Part shown: positions 52,602 through 62,279 of the stretch, piece by piece
How positions within the stretch are numbered: position 1 is the stretch's first letter
Layout of the letters: each line of letters begins with the position of its first letter
DNA from: Leptospira_A soteropolitanensis
Lineage (GTDB): Bacteria > Spirochaetota > Leptospiria > Leptospirales > Leptospiraceae
Length of the DNA stretch: 64,000 nt
NCBI RefSeq assembly: GCF_026151335.1
Contig: NZ_JAMQPP010000013.1
Reading direction: 5' to 3' (one strand)
Position numbers and translations under genes: made by a program
Notes under the pieces: model-generated
What the model was told of the DNA's origin: nothing
Database searches by the model: none
What the model saw: only the letters and a program-made list of their open reading frames with translations

Positions 52602-54617
52602 CTATTTAATTGCGAATTTTTTCATCTGCAATCTGACTGAATTTAAAATCGCGAGAAGTGCAACCCCGACATCTGCGAAAACAGCTTCCCACATTGTTGC
52701 CAGTCCACCTGCACCCAAGATCAGTACAATACCTTTTACCACAAAAGCTAGAATGATATTTTGCCAAACAATCAGTCTTGTCTGCTTCCCGATATTGATT
52801 GCCATAGGTATTTTACTTGGTTTGTCGTCTTGTATTACTACATCAGCAGTTTCAATTGTGGCATCACTTCCTAAACCACCCATTGCAATACCCACGTCAC
52901 TTAACGCGACAACAGGTGCATCATTAACCCCGTCTCCGACAAAAGCTACGGTTTCTCCTTTCGATTTGATTTCCTTTATCTTGTTGACTTTATCTTCGGG
53001 AAGCAAATCCCCAAAAGCACTCTGTATGCCTAGTTTTTCTGCAACAAATTTCACTATCGTGCTTTTATCGCCACTTAGCATTGTTGATTTTACACCAAGC
53101 AAATTTAACTTATCAATTGTGATTTGAGCATCTTCTTTTATGCGATCAGCAATGGTAATATAACCGATAAACTCTTTATCGTAAGCGACCGCAATGACCG
53201 TATAAACAATATTCTTCGGATCAATGTCGTAAACGATGGCAAATTTATCCATCAGCTTAAAATTCCCGACTAATAACTGCTTTCCATCTACCTCAGCTTT
53301 TAACCCATATCCAGGGATTTCCTCTACACTCTGTAAGAAAATCTCATCACTTACTGAGTCAACAAAGTCGACGATAGCAGTTGCTACTGGATGACTACTA
53401 TGACTTTCCAGAGCTTTTACCATTTTTAGAATTTCAATTTGGTTAAATCCTGGATTAAAAACAACTTCCTGAACTTTAAAAACTCCCTCTGTCATTGTCC
53501 CAGTTTTATCCATTACTAGGTTTTGAATGCTAGCAAGAGCATCTAAAAAATTACTACCTTTGAACAAGATACCGTTTCGACTAGCTGCACCAATGCCACC
53601 GAAGTAACCCAAAGGAATGCTTATCACTAATGCACAAGGGCAAGAAATAACTAGAAACACCAAAGACCGATACAACCAATCGTTAAATTGATAATCTGAT
53701 ATAAAAAAATAAGGGAGCAAACATGTTGCTATAGCTAACAGAACAACAATAGGTGTATAAATCTTTGCGAATTTCCTAATAAGTAATTCTGTAGGTGCTT
53801 TCCTAGAAGTAGCGTTTTGTACCAACTCCAAGATCTTACTAAGTTTACTATCAGTATATGCCGCTGTTACTTTTACTTGGGCAACTGTATTAAGGTTAAT
53901 CATACCCGCCAATACGGTATCACCTTTTGTTTTAGTATCAGGTTTACTTTCACCAGTTAAAGCTGCTGTGTTGAACGATGTTATTTCTGACAATAATATA
54001 CCATCAAGACCAAGCTTTTCTCCAGGTTTAAGTTGTATAATCTCATCAATAGTAACACTTTCTGCCTTTACTGTTTGTTGTAGATTATTTCTTAACACCG
54101 TAACTTCTTCAGGTCTTTGATCAAGTAAAGACTTGATGCTAGACTTCGCCCTTTTTACTGCTATGTTTTGAAAAACCTCCCCAATGGCATAAAATAACAT
54201 GACTGCAACACCTTCTGGATATTCGCCTATGGCAAATGCTCCGATCGTAGCAATACTCATTAAGAAGAACTCAGAAAAAATTTCTCCTTTTCCAATATTA
54301 ATGCCAGCTTCTTTCAATACAGGCAAGCCAACAGGAGTATAAGAAAGTAGATACCAAAGAATCCTAACCCAACCTTTAAACCATTCTGGCTTTAATACAT
54401 TATCGAAAAAAATAGCACCGAGTAATAACGCTAGAGAGATGATACTCGGCAAAAATATTTTTATCGGATGACTATGATCATGCTCATTATCCTCGCCATG
54501 TTCATGATTATCCGATTCATTTTTCAATCTTTTTATATCTACTTTAGAGTATTCGTTTTCGTCTTCTGCGCAACAAAGAGACTTAACCGGAGCTTTCTGA
54601 ATATATTTATCTTTCAT
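52602..54617 (-). CDS. heavy-metal P-type ATPase (Zn/Cd/Pb/Co class)
   Basis: About 671 residues from ATG 54617 (a GTG at 54632 is in frame, but the GAGG site fits the ATG). All catalytic motifs are present: TGESKPDTK, VISCPCALVIS (C-P-C in helix 6), DKTGTMTEG, SHSSHPVATAI (H-P), and GDGVNDAPVVAL. Instead of a CxxC metal-binding domain the N-terminus has LCCAEDE and a histidine/aspartate-rich run (NHEHGEDNEHDHSH). The layout resembles Bacteroidetes exporters. It should export divalent metals with the CzcA/C-like proteins. Confidence 0.9.
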   Translation of the reverse strand: MKDKYIQKAPVKSLCCAEDENEYSKVDIKRLKNESDNHEHGEDNEHDHSHPIKIFLPSIISLALLLGAIFFDNVLKPEWFKGWVRILWYLLSYTPVGLPVLKEAGINIGKGEIFSEFFLMSIATIGAFAIGEYPEGVAVMLFYAIGEVFQNIAVKRAKSSIKSLLDQRPEEVTVLRNNLQQTVKAESVTIDEIIQLKPGEKLGLDGILLSEITSFNTAALTGESKPDTKTKGDTVLAGMINLNTVAQVKVTAAYTDSKLSKILELVQNATSRKAPTELLIRKFAKIYTPIVVLLAIATCLLPYFFISDYQFNDWLYRSLVFLVISCPCALVISIPLGYFGGIGAASRNGILFKGSNFLDALASIQNLVMDKTGTMTEGVFKVQEVVFNPGFNQIEILKMVKALESHSSHPVATAIVDFVDSVSDEIFLQSVEEIPGYGLKAEVDGKQLLVGNFKLMDKFAIVYDIDPKNIVYTVIAVAYDKEFIGYITIADRIKEDAQITIDKLNLLGVKSTMLSGDKSTIVKFVAEKLGIQSAFGDLLPEDKVNKIKEIKSKGETVAFVGDGVNDAPVVALSDVGIAMGGLGSDATIETADVVIQDDKPSKIPMAINIGKQTRLIVWQNIILAFVVKGIVLILGAGGLATMWEAVFADVGVALLAILNSVRLQMKKFAIK

Positions 54618-54661
54618 GATCAATTTCCTCACTTATAATCGCAAAATAATTCGTATTCTGT

Positions 54662-57600
54662 TTAATCTTCCTCAAGCCATTCGTAAAACACGGGAAGTAG
54701 GAATAACGTTAACAAGGTGGAGGAAACAAGCCCACCTATGACTACAGTTGCCAACGGCATTTGCACTTCCGCACCTAATCCTTCACCGATTGCCATAGGA
54801 ATAAATCCTAAAGATGCAACCAAGGCTGTCATTAATACAGGTCTTAGTCTCGATACAGCAGCTTCTTGGACAGCTTCTTTAAGAGACATTCCGCTCTTAC
54901 GTAACTGATTTATATTATGTATTTTTACAACTCCATTGAGTATGGCAATGCCAGATAAGGCGATAAATCCAATGGCTGCTGAAATGCTAAAGTTCATTCC
55001 TCTTAAATAAAGAGCGAAGATACCGCCTGTCGTTGCAAAGGGTATACTTAAATAAACCAAAATCGCTTGTTTATAACTATTTAAACTTTTGAGTAAAAGA
55101 AAAAATATAGCGAACAAAGTAACGGGAACAACGATCGCAAGTTTTGACTTTGCCTTCTCTAAGTTTTTAAATTGCCCTCCCCAAAAAACCTGATAATTAT
55201 TTGGAATACTAAGGTTTGAATTAATTTTCTCCTTTGCTTCTTTAACAAAACTCTCCATATCACGGTTTTCCAAATTAATAGAAATTGCAGCATAACGCCT
55301 ACCGTTACTCCGAGAAATAGTCATTACTTTTTTTTCCAAAGTATAATTAGAAACCTCACGCATAGAAACAGCACCCAAATCCAGCGTTCCTATCGGCAAT
55401 TGGCTTAAATCGGAAAGAGACTCACGGTATTCTTCCGCAAGCTTCACAACAATAGGAAATTTTTTATCGTTTTCATAGTAGTTGCCAACACTTCTACCAC
55501 TTAGGTATGCATTATATGTATTGTTGAAATCTTGAATGGTGATACCATACCGAAGGATACGATCATAATCAGGTTTAAAATCCAAAACTTTGCCGTGCCT
55601 TAGAGCTAAAATAGGATCAAGTTCAACATCACCTACTCCATCGATTGATTTCAAATTCTCTTCAGCAGCGTTTTGAAGTAAAATTAATGTCTCTAAATCG
55701 TTTCCTAAAATACGAAAAGTAATATCAGCACGACTACCTTCCAATAACTCGTTGAATCTTGCTTCTACAGGTTGTCCAATGGATATTTCATCCTCAGGAA
55801 ATTCATCATTTAAGCGAACCCTTAACCTTTCTATAAATTCATTCCAGTTCTTTTCTCGAATCAAAGAATCGATTGAGTCCTTTTTAAGGATAACAAAAGT
55901 ATCCGACATATAAATTCCCATTGGATCATTAGCAACTTCGGTAGTCCCAGTTCTTGAAAACACATACTCAACTTCTTTAAATCCACGCAAAAAAGTCTCC
56001 ATTTTCTTCTGCATTTCGGTGGATTTGGATAAACTGATATTACTATCCCGAACAACAGTAATCATCATATCTCCCTCTTTCAATTGAGGAATAAAATCGC
56101 CACCTAATCTAAAGAATATTAAGCAAGAAACACAGAACAAAGAAACTGCAGTTAATAAAGCAAATCGCCTCTGTTTAAATCCGAAAAGTAGGATAGGAAC
56201 ATATAAATTCTTAATTTTATCGAACCTGCCGTTCTTTTTAGATTTTTGGATATATCCTTTCACTATGAACAAACATAACGTTGGAATAACGAGTAATGTG
56301 ATTAAATAACTACCGCCAAGTGCTAACAATACTGCCTCTGCCATAGGACGAAACATCTTCCCTTCCACTCCATCCAAAGTTAGAATCGGGACATACACAG
56401 TTGCGACTATAATGATACCGGACGTGACAGGTGCCAAAATTTCCCGAGAAGCTTCCAATACAAATGTTATTGGATCAGAAACGGGACTATCACCTAACTC
56501 TTCTCTCTTCGCAAGCACATTCTCGACCATAACGATCGCGGCATCAACGAGTAACCCAAAATCAATTGCACCCAGGCTCATTAAATTTGCAGATATGTTA
56601 AAATAATACATCCCTATTGCGGTGAACAACATAGAAAGAGGAATGATGATTGCTACAAAAATGGATGCCCTGAAATTTCCCAGAGCCAGAAAAAGAATCA
56701 ATACAACAAGTAGTGCACCTTCCGTTAAATTTTTAAATATCGTTGCAATCGTAGCATTCACAAGAAAACTTCTTTCGCTTAATATGTTGATCTCTACATC
56801 TTCGGGCAATTGGATCTTGTCCAAGAAGTCTTTCAATTCACTTACAGTTTCCCTGCTATTCGATCCCATCAACATCATCACTGTCCCAAGAACGATTTCT
56901 TTTCCGTTATGCGTTGCTGATCCTAACCTCTGCATCCCATGAACTCTTACGACGGCGACATCACCTACTCGAACTAAATTACCTAAACCATTCTGACGGA
57001 TTGGAATTTTTTTCAATTCTTCCAATTTCAATCCACTTCCGAAAGATCTTGCAATGATCATTTCATCGTTTTTCTCTATATAACCTCCGCCAAAGTTATC
57101 TCCAACGGAATCAAGAGCATTAATGATCTCATTAATACTAATGCTTTGTGCTTTTAACTTATTTGGAATTAAGTCAATATGTATTTCTTGTGCATATCCT
57201 CCTATCGTATCCACTTCAGCAATATTTTTCACATTAGATCTGATTTGATTTCTTATACTTAAATCCTGTATCGTTCGGAGATACGTCAGTTTTTCTGATT
57301 CATCTAACATATCTAACTTAGAGCCAGATTTTGCAGTGACAGAATACATCAATATCTCGCCAAGCCCTGTAGTAATAGGTGTTAATTCAGGCATAGCCCA
57401 AGGTGGGATTCTATCTTTTACATTCTGAAGTCGTTCCATTACGATTTGCCTAGCACGATAAACATCAGTGCCATCTTCAAAAGTCAAAACCACATTAGAC
57501 AATCCGAACTTGGACAATGACCTAATATCTACCACACCAGGAATTCCCGATAACTCCGTTTCGATAAAGAATGTTATTGTTTTCTCTACCAGTTCTGGAT

Positions 57601-57769
57601 CTAAAGAACCTGATTTTGTATTCACTTCGACGATTACATTAGAAATGTCTGGCAATGCATCAAGAGAAACCCTCGACAAAGAATACAATCCTAAAGAGAT
57701 CAGCAGAAACGAAAAAATGATTACAAAACCTCTATTCTTTAGCGAATACTCTAATATTCTACTTAACAT
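54662..57769 (-). CDS. czcA: RND heavy-metal efflux pump, CzcA type
   Basis: About 1035 residues. ATG 57769 is seven bases after AAGGAG; it overlaps the end of the TolC-like gene by 11 bases. Twelve membrane helices and two large periplasmic loops are evident. Helix 4 reads DFGLLVDAAIVMVEN, the acidic relay of metal-exporting HME pumps. Such pumps drive Zn, Co, Cd or Ni to the exterior using protons through a three-part complex. The membrane-fusion subunit (CzcB) is not present between or next to the two genes. Confidence 0.92.
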   Translation of the reverse strand: MLSRILEYSLKNRGFVIIFSFLLISLGLYSLSRVSLDALPDISNVIVEVNTKSGSLDPELVEKTITFFIETELSGIPGVVDIRSLSKFGLSNVVLTFEDGTDVYRARQIVMERLQNVKDRIPPWAMPELTPITTGLGEILMYSVTAKSGSKLDMLDESEKLTYLRTIQDLSIRNQIRSNVKNIAEVDTIGGYAQEIHIDLIPNKLKAQSISINEIINALDSVGDNFGGGYIEKNDEMIIARSFGSGLKLEELKKIPIRQNGLGNLVRVGDVAVVRVHGMQRLGSATHNGKEIVLGTVMMLMGSNSRETVSELKDFLDKIQLPEDVEINILSERSFLVNATIATIFKNLTEGALLVVLILFLALGNFRASIFVAIIIPLSMLFTAIGMYYFNISANLMSLGAIDFGLLVDAAIVMVENVLAKREELGDSPVSDPITFVLEASREILAPVTSGIIIVATVYVPILTLDGVEGKMFRPMAEAVLLALGGSYLITLLVIPTLCLFIVKGYIQKSKKNGRFDKIKNLYVPILLFGFKQRRFALLTAVSLFCVSCLIFFRLGGDFIPQLKEGDMMITVVRDSNISLSKSTEMQKKMETFLRGFKEVEYVFSRTGTTEVANDPMGIYMSDTFVILKKDSIDSLIREKNWNEFIERLRVRLNDEFPEDEISIGQPVEARFNELLEGSRADITFRILGNDLETLILLQNAAEENLKSIDGVGDVELDPILALRHGKVLDFKPDYDRILRYGITIQDFNNTYNAYLSGRSVGNYYENDKKFPIVVKLAEEYRESLSDLSQLPIGTLDLGAVSMREVSNYTLEKKVMTISRSNGRRYAAISINLENRDMESFVKEAKEKINSNLSIPNNYQVFWGGQFKNLEKAKSKLAIVVPVTLFAIFFLLLKSLNSYKQAILVYLSIPFATTGGIFALYLRGMNFSISAAIGFIALSGIAILNGVVKIHNINQLRKSGMSLKEAVQEAAVSRLRPVLMTALVASLGFIPMAIGEGLGAEVQMPLATVVIGGLVSSTLLTLFLLPVFYEWLEED

Positions 57770-58997
57770 TGATGGCTCCTTCAAAATCAGGATTATTAGT
57801 TAAAAACAAAATCTCGGTAATGTTGTCCACAAACTGCATTTGATAGTCGTATATAGCTTCATGAGTTTCATGAAGTTGTGTTTCAAGTTCCAAATAATTA
57901 ATTAGGCTTATGCGACCTTTGATAAATTCATTGTCCGCATAACTCAGCTTTTGTTCTATGGAAGAAACTAGAGAAATGGAAAATTTATCTAAGGATTTGT
58001 TAATGGAATCGTATTCTATTAAGCTGGAGTTTAGCCTGGTCGTTAAGATTCTTATTTGATGATTGAGAAGATAATTCTCTGATAAGGTTCTAGCTTGCAT
58101 ACTCTTCACAACATCCTCGTTAGTGTCCAACGAAGGTAGAGCAAACGAGACACCTAAGTCAAAGAATCTATTGGCAACCCCCGACTTATCTTCTCCAATC
58201 GAACCTTGCAATTTTATATCCGAATACTTATCTAATCTTGCAAGTTCTACTTCTTCCTTTGCTTGTTGAATTCTACTCTGAGATTGTTTTAATACAGGAT
58301 TCTTACTAATCATTACTGACAAAAGATCACTTTTAGGTAGAGGTTTTCCTTTCTGAAGCCAAGGAGATCGAATTGAAATTTCCTTTTCCAAACCTAAGAA
58401 AAAATTCAGTTTCTCCCATTCTACCGATCTATTTTTCTCAAGAACAATCAGGTGCTTTTGAAGGGTTAACAAACGATTTTGCACAAGATACAACTCAACT
58501 TTTGTTTCAGGAGAAACGAAAACTTTCTTCTCGATATAGGATTCAATTTGAGAGACTCGCTTGATCCTATCCTTAATGTGAGAAGCCTTTTCTGAAGCGA
58601 TTAAGTAAGAGTATACCAACTTAATCACACTGAACCTATACTCTAACTTACTTTGTTCTAACTCTGCCAAAAGTGACTTTTCACTTGCTTCGGCAATTTT
58701 GATTCGTAAGTCTCTCTTTCCTGGATAGTAGAAGTCTTGGCTTAATCCCAATGCGTATTCGGGACCAGATTCATTACTTGCCCGTCTTCTACCGTAATCC
58801 AAAGAAATGTTCGGGTTCTTGTATTTTCCCGCTTTTTGTTTTAAATTTTCAGCTTCTTCTACTTTCGCCTGTCCAGAGAGGATTAAATCCGCTTTGGATT
58901 CGGCAATACTCAGTATCTGATCAAGAGAAAAAGACTGAGAATATAACGGCAACGCCAAGACGAAGCTGAACGCAAACGCATTCCTTAATAATAACAT
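57759..58997 (-). CDS. TolC-family outer-membrane channel (CzcC-like)
   Basis: A 412-residue protein with a signal peptide ending near SQSFS and the long alpha-helical repeats of outer-membrane efflux proteins (ISLDYGRRRASNESGPEYALGLSQDFYYPGKRD is the strongly CzcC-like part; a second OEP half follows). The stop lies inside the start of czcA. A perfect hairpin precedes the start and a GGAG site is present. With CzcA it should form the outer part of a metal export system. Confidence 0.85.
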   Translation of the reverse strand: MLLLRNAFAFSFVLALPLYSQSFSLDQILSIAESKADLILSGQAKVEEAENLKQKAGKYKNPNISLDYGRRRASNESGPEYALGLSQDFYYPGKRDLRIKIAEASEKSLLAELEQSKLEYRFSVIKLVYSYLIASEKASHIKDRIKRVSQIESYIEKKVFVSPETKVELYLVQNRLLTLQKHLIVLEKNRSVEWEKLNFFLGLEKEISIRSPWLQKGKPLPKSDLLSVMISKNPVLKQSQSRIQQAKEEVELARLDKYSDIKLQGSIGEDKSGVANRFFDLGVSFALPSLDTNEDVVKSMQARTLSENYLLNHQIRILTTRLNSSLIEYDSINKSLDKFSISLVSSIEQKLSYADNEFIKGRISLINYLELETQLHETHEAIYDYQMQFVDNITEILFLTNNPDFEGAINVK

Positions 58998-59013
58998 ATT
59001 TTACTCCAATACA

Positions 59014-59045
59014 ATATAAAGCTAAAGAAGAAGTAGGCTTTATAT
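59014..59045. repeat. perfect nine-base hairpin between two metal-island genes
   Basis: ATATAAAGC (59014) and GCTTTATAT (59037) with a 14-base loop. It lies directly after the small Cys-protein stop and 17 bases before the TolC-like start, in a spot fit for attenuation, processing or a regulator site. Confidence 0.55.
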
Positions 59046-59419
59046 CAGATTTGAAGTTTAGTGTGAGTTAGTTGTTGGGAAAAATAGAGATCTGAAAATA
59101 CCAGCTCAGGATTTTGGTATTCAAGATGGTCAATTAGAGAGATTGAAATATCAGAAATAAAGGATACGGAAAAAACGATAAAAACAGGTTTGAAATACTT
59201 CGTCGATTCGAAGATAGAATAATCTTTCTGACAAAAACAATCTTCGAAGCTATGGGTTTTTCCATCACAGGGAGCTTCCGAATTTTGATGTTCCTGATCA
59301 ATTACTTTGGAAATAAACTCATCATTTAAGCACTGAAAATCAAATGTCTCAAGGAATTTACAGAATACAGAGATAGATATTCCGAATAACAATATAGATG
59401 TGAATATTTTTCTTAACAT
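59045..59419 (-). CDS. small exported cysteine-containing protein in the metal island
   Basis: A 124-residue protein with an N-terminal hydrophobic segment (KIFTSILLFGISISVFC). The middle has several cysteines (FQCLND, APCDGK, DCFCQ) and a later hydrophobic helix (FIVFSVSFISDISISLID), so it may be a periplasmic or membrane metal-binding protein. It is first in the minus-strand transcript leading into the TolC-like and CzcA genes. No family recognised. Confidence 0.6.
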   Translation of the reverse strand: MLRKIFTSILLFGISISVFCKFLETFDFQCLNDEFISKVIDQEHQNSEAPCDGKTHSFEDCFCQKDYSIFESTKYFKPVFIVFSVSFISDISISLIDHLEYQNPELVFSDLYFSQQLTHTKLQI

Positions 59420-59669
59420 TCTTTTAAGCCAACATCATACAAGGAGACAATCTAACTTTCTAAAACATAACTAGATTTACAAGAAAATTTATTACCTAAA
59501 TGCAACAGGTTATCAAAATCGCCAAAAAACATTCGGCTGTCTTAAGTTTTACGAAATCTCAGCGCCCTTCATATTTGCATCGATAAGGTCTTCTCAAAGT
59601 TTGACTGAGATCACCTTTGAAGGTAGAATCGGAATTCACAAATAGCCTTTCCAATAGGAATTTGATTTA

Positions 59670-60035
59670 ATGAACATTCGCAAAATACAAAAAAACAATA
59701 TAGAAATCGCAGTAGTCGACTCTAACGAAACTCTGATCACAGACGGATCCTCTGCTCTGGATTTGTTTGCCACGATTCAGTATGATTCTGGATGTGATCG
59801 TTTTGTATTGAAACTGTCTCATTTTGCGGAAGACTTTTTTGATCTAAAAACGGGACTTGCTGGAATCGTATTACAAAAAATAATCAACTACCGAATGAAA
59901 CTAGCAATCGTCGGCGATTTTTCTATTTATTCCAGCAAAAGTCTAAATGATTTTATCTACGAAATGAACTCAGGGAAAGATGTTTTTTTTCTAAATTCAG
60001 AAGAAGAAGGAATTCTTCGTCTGAGTAAAGTTTAA
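59670..60035 (+). CDS. DUF4180-type protein
   Basis: A 121-residue protein like the DUF4180 family: ALDLFATIQYDSGCDRFVLKLSHFAEDFFDLKTGLAGIVLQKIINYRMKLAIVGDFS in core, then an acidic end. It is a compact cytosolic alpha/beta protein, probably binding a partner; the family is often found next to transcription regulators. Function unknown. Single gene; 250 bases upstream (59420-59669) hold no gene. Confidence 0.75.
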   Translation: MNIRKIQKNNIEIAVVDSNETLITDGSSALDLFATIQYDSGCDRFVLKLSHFAEDFFDLKTGLAGIVLQKIINYRMKLAIVGDFSIYSSKSLNDFIYEMNSGKDVFFLNSEEEGILRLSKV

Positions 60036-60107
60036 CAATTACACAATCACAAAGTTTTGTTGAGATAGTTTTTATCAAAACAAAACTGAAATGACTTGGT
60101 TTCAAAT

Positions 60108-61172
60108 CTAAGGAGTTGAAGATTCCTTTTCCAAAAATACAATTTTTGACAACAAATCAATATTATGTTTTTCGATCGTATTGGCAAGGCCAATCCCCAT
60201 CAGTTCAAAAACTCTTTGGAACAATTCAATAGATTCTATTTTTTGATTTTTCAGTCCATAAAAACCTAAAACACCTATGGTTTGGTTATGAACTTTAAGA
60301 GGAAATTCCATAAGGCAAGATACCTCTATATCTAGTAAATGATCTCTCACGCGATCAGCGGAAGCCGCAGAAATTTCGTTTATCAAATAAGCAGAACAAG
60401 ATATACTCTGCTGTGAGAATTTGGATTCTTCTTTCGAAAATCTTTGACCCTCAAAAATTCCATGTACATTCCCTTCGACAAGACTATATTCCCAGTTTTC
60501 GCCAACTTTGGAGGCAATCAGTCCTAAGGGTAAACCAAAAAGTTTAGTTCCTGTTTGTAAATAATTTCGGCAAGTTATAGTGAGGTCCGTCGACTTTGTA
60601 GAAAGAAGTCGGAACAATTCTGCGAGAGAATGTTTCACAAACGAGGCTGTGTTTAAAGTTTGTGTTATTAAATTTTCATTTTTGTATCGTACCAATTCTT
60701 GGCTAAGTTTGTCTGCAATCACATCGATGAGTTTTAAGTTTTTGAATTTATGTTTAAACTTATCTTCTACTATCATTCCAATGACTCCGATGACAGTCCC
60801 TATATCAGATCGAATTGGATATCCCAAATACATTGCGGACGATTTGTCCGGAATGATTTCACGGAGAGAATGAAAATAAGTGTCCTCGCCAACTAATCTC
60901 ATTTCAAAAATCATATTGGAATCAACTACATGGTGACATGGGAGTGAATATTTAGAGACCGTTTTCGGAATTTGAAAGGGAATACGACTATGAAGTGCCA
61001 GCAAATGAAAGTTTTGCGATTCTGGAAGATATTCCAAAATCCAAGTCGCATTGATCTCAGGAATTCTTGCGATGGTCTCCACAGTTTTTTCCCAAACCTC
61101 TTCGGTAGGTTCCACAGAATGAAATAAATGTAAATCGTCGGCTAAATCCCGAGTCAGAGAAAATTTTGTCAT
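60108..61172 (-). CDS. tandem GAF-domain protein
   Basis: A 354-residue soluble protein with two GAF-like domains, at about residues 20-165 (GYPIRSDIGTVIGVIGMI) and 190-345 (SCLMEFPLKVHNQTIGVLGFYG). No GGDEF, HD or kinase output domain follows, so it would have to sense a ligand and act by protein contact. The second domain holds CSAYLINEI and VSCLME cysteines. Function unknown. Monocistronic. Confidence 0.7.
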   Translation of the reverse strand: MTKFSLTRDLADDLHLFHSVEPTEEVWEKTVETIARIPEINATWILEYLPESQNFHLLALHSRIPFQIPKTVSKYSLPCHHVVDSNMIFEMRLVGEDTYFHSLREIIPDKSSAMYLGYPIRSDIGTVIGVIGMIVEDKFKHKFKNLKLIDVIADKLSQELVRYKNENLITQTLNTASFVKHSLAELFRLLSTKSTDLTITCRNYLQTGTKLFGLPLGLIASKVGENWEYSLVEGNVHGIFEGQRFSKEESKFSQQSISCSAYLINEISAASADRVRDHLLDIEVSCLMEFPLKVHNQTIGVLGFYGLKNQKIESIELFQRVFELMGIGLANTIEKHNIDLLSKIVFLEKESSTP

Positions 61173-61398
61173 TTGAGAGGCCTCGTTGGATGCCCCGCCT
61201 TCTCGATCAGAAAGTTGATGATCCTCTGACTTTCGATTGGCTAAGAATAGATTCGATTTGGTAAAATCAACACCTGGAAGTTTGAGATATTTACGAAAAG
61301 TGCGTCTGTTCCGATAGACAACCTATCAATAAATTTCTTATCGACAAACCAATTCTTTTGATTAGGATCCTTCGTTACATTAGTTTGGAGAACTATCG

Positions 61399-62238
61399 AT
61401 GCAAAGAATCTTGTTCCTTTTTCTTGTTTTGACCCTCTGCATTCATTCTACTTTTGGGGAAGAAAAACCAAGTCCTCCCGGCCCTCCCAAAGAAGGTTAC
61501 TATATTCTCACTTACAAAAACTATGGGTTAAATTTAGAAATCAAGGTGAATGGCTATGATGTACGGGATGGATCTTCTAATGAAGACTCCTCTGGACAAG
61601 CGGATATCAACTACTGGATCCAACCCGATAAAAACAAAATCAAGATCCGACTAACAGAACGAAAGAGTAAACAAAAAGAAAATACCGGACTTTCCAAAGA
61701 AGCAGAAGTCAAATTGTACATAGGTCAAAAAGGACAATTTCCGGACGAAGGAATTTTATTAGAACACTTCCAATGGCCGACTTCCACCAAATCTAGTTTA
61801 GGTGAATGGACCGAAATAGAATTGAATCCACCTTTTATTCCGCCAAGTAAGTTATGGACACAAGCAGAACCTATCTCACTCACAAAAGAAAAAGAAACTT
61901 CGGCAATTGAGTTTGCTGTAGAGTTTACCAAAACTTTAAACACAAAGGATCCTAAAAAAATACTATCGATCATCCAATTTCGTGCACAAGACACTTCAGA
62001 AGTTCGTTATTATCCTTTTGTAGAAGCGGATGAACTCAAATCCATTAATGATATGACAAAGGCCATTGGATCCACTTGGAAATTAGACACGAAGAAAATT
62101 AAATTTACCTTATTGTGTAACAACCAAATCCTAAGTATCACGGATCCAAAAGGCGAACCTATCATCACTTCGAAAAAAGGTGCCTCTATTCCTTTGTATT
62201 TGAGTTGGATTGGTGGTAAATGGGTGATTGTTCGCTAA
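61399..62238 (+). CDS. exported protein of unknown function
   Basis: A 279-residue protein with a signal peptide (MQRILFLFLVLTLCIHSTFG) cleaved near FGEE. The mature N-terminus is proline-rich (KPSPPGPPKEG), followed by a beta-rich domain (YGLNLEIKVNGYDV) and an alpha/beta C-terminal domain of about 120 residues. No motif of a known enzyme is seen. Periplasmic or surface location is likely. It stands alone before a convergent cyclase gene. Confidence 0.65.
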   Translation: MQRILFLFLVLTLCIHSTFGEEKPSPPGPPKEGYYILTYKNYGLNLEIKVNGYDVRDGSSNEDSSGQADINYWIQPDKNKIKIRLTERKSKQKENTGLSKEAEVKLYIGQKGQFPDEGILLEHFQWPTSTKSSLGEWTEIELNPPFIPPSKLWTQAEPISLTKEKETSAIEFAVEFTKTLNTKDPKKILSIIQFRAQDTSEVRYYPFVEADELKSINDMTKAIGSTWKLDTKKIKFTLLCNNQILSITDPKGEPIITSKKGASIPLYLSWIGGKWVIVR

Positions 62239-62279
62239 TCTATATAGAAAAAATCTAGATTTGGAAACTATTTTCCATT

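Noticed and set aside
56622..56942. 106-codon plus-strand frame inside czcA
   Set aside because: Shadow of the pump gene; no independent support.
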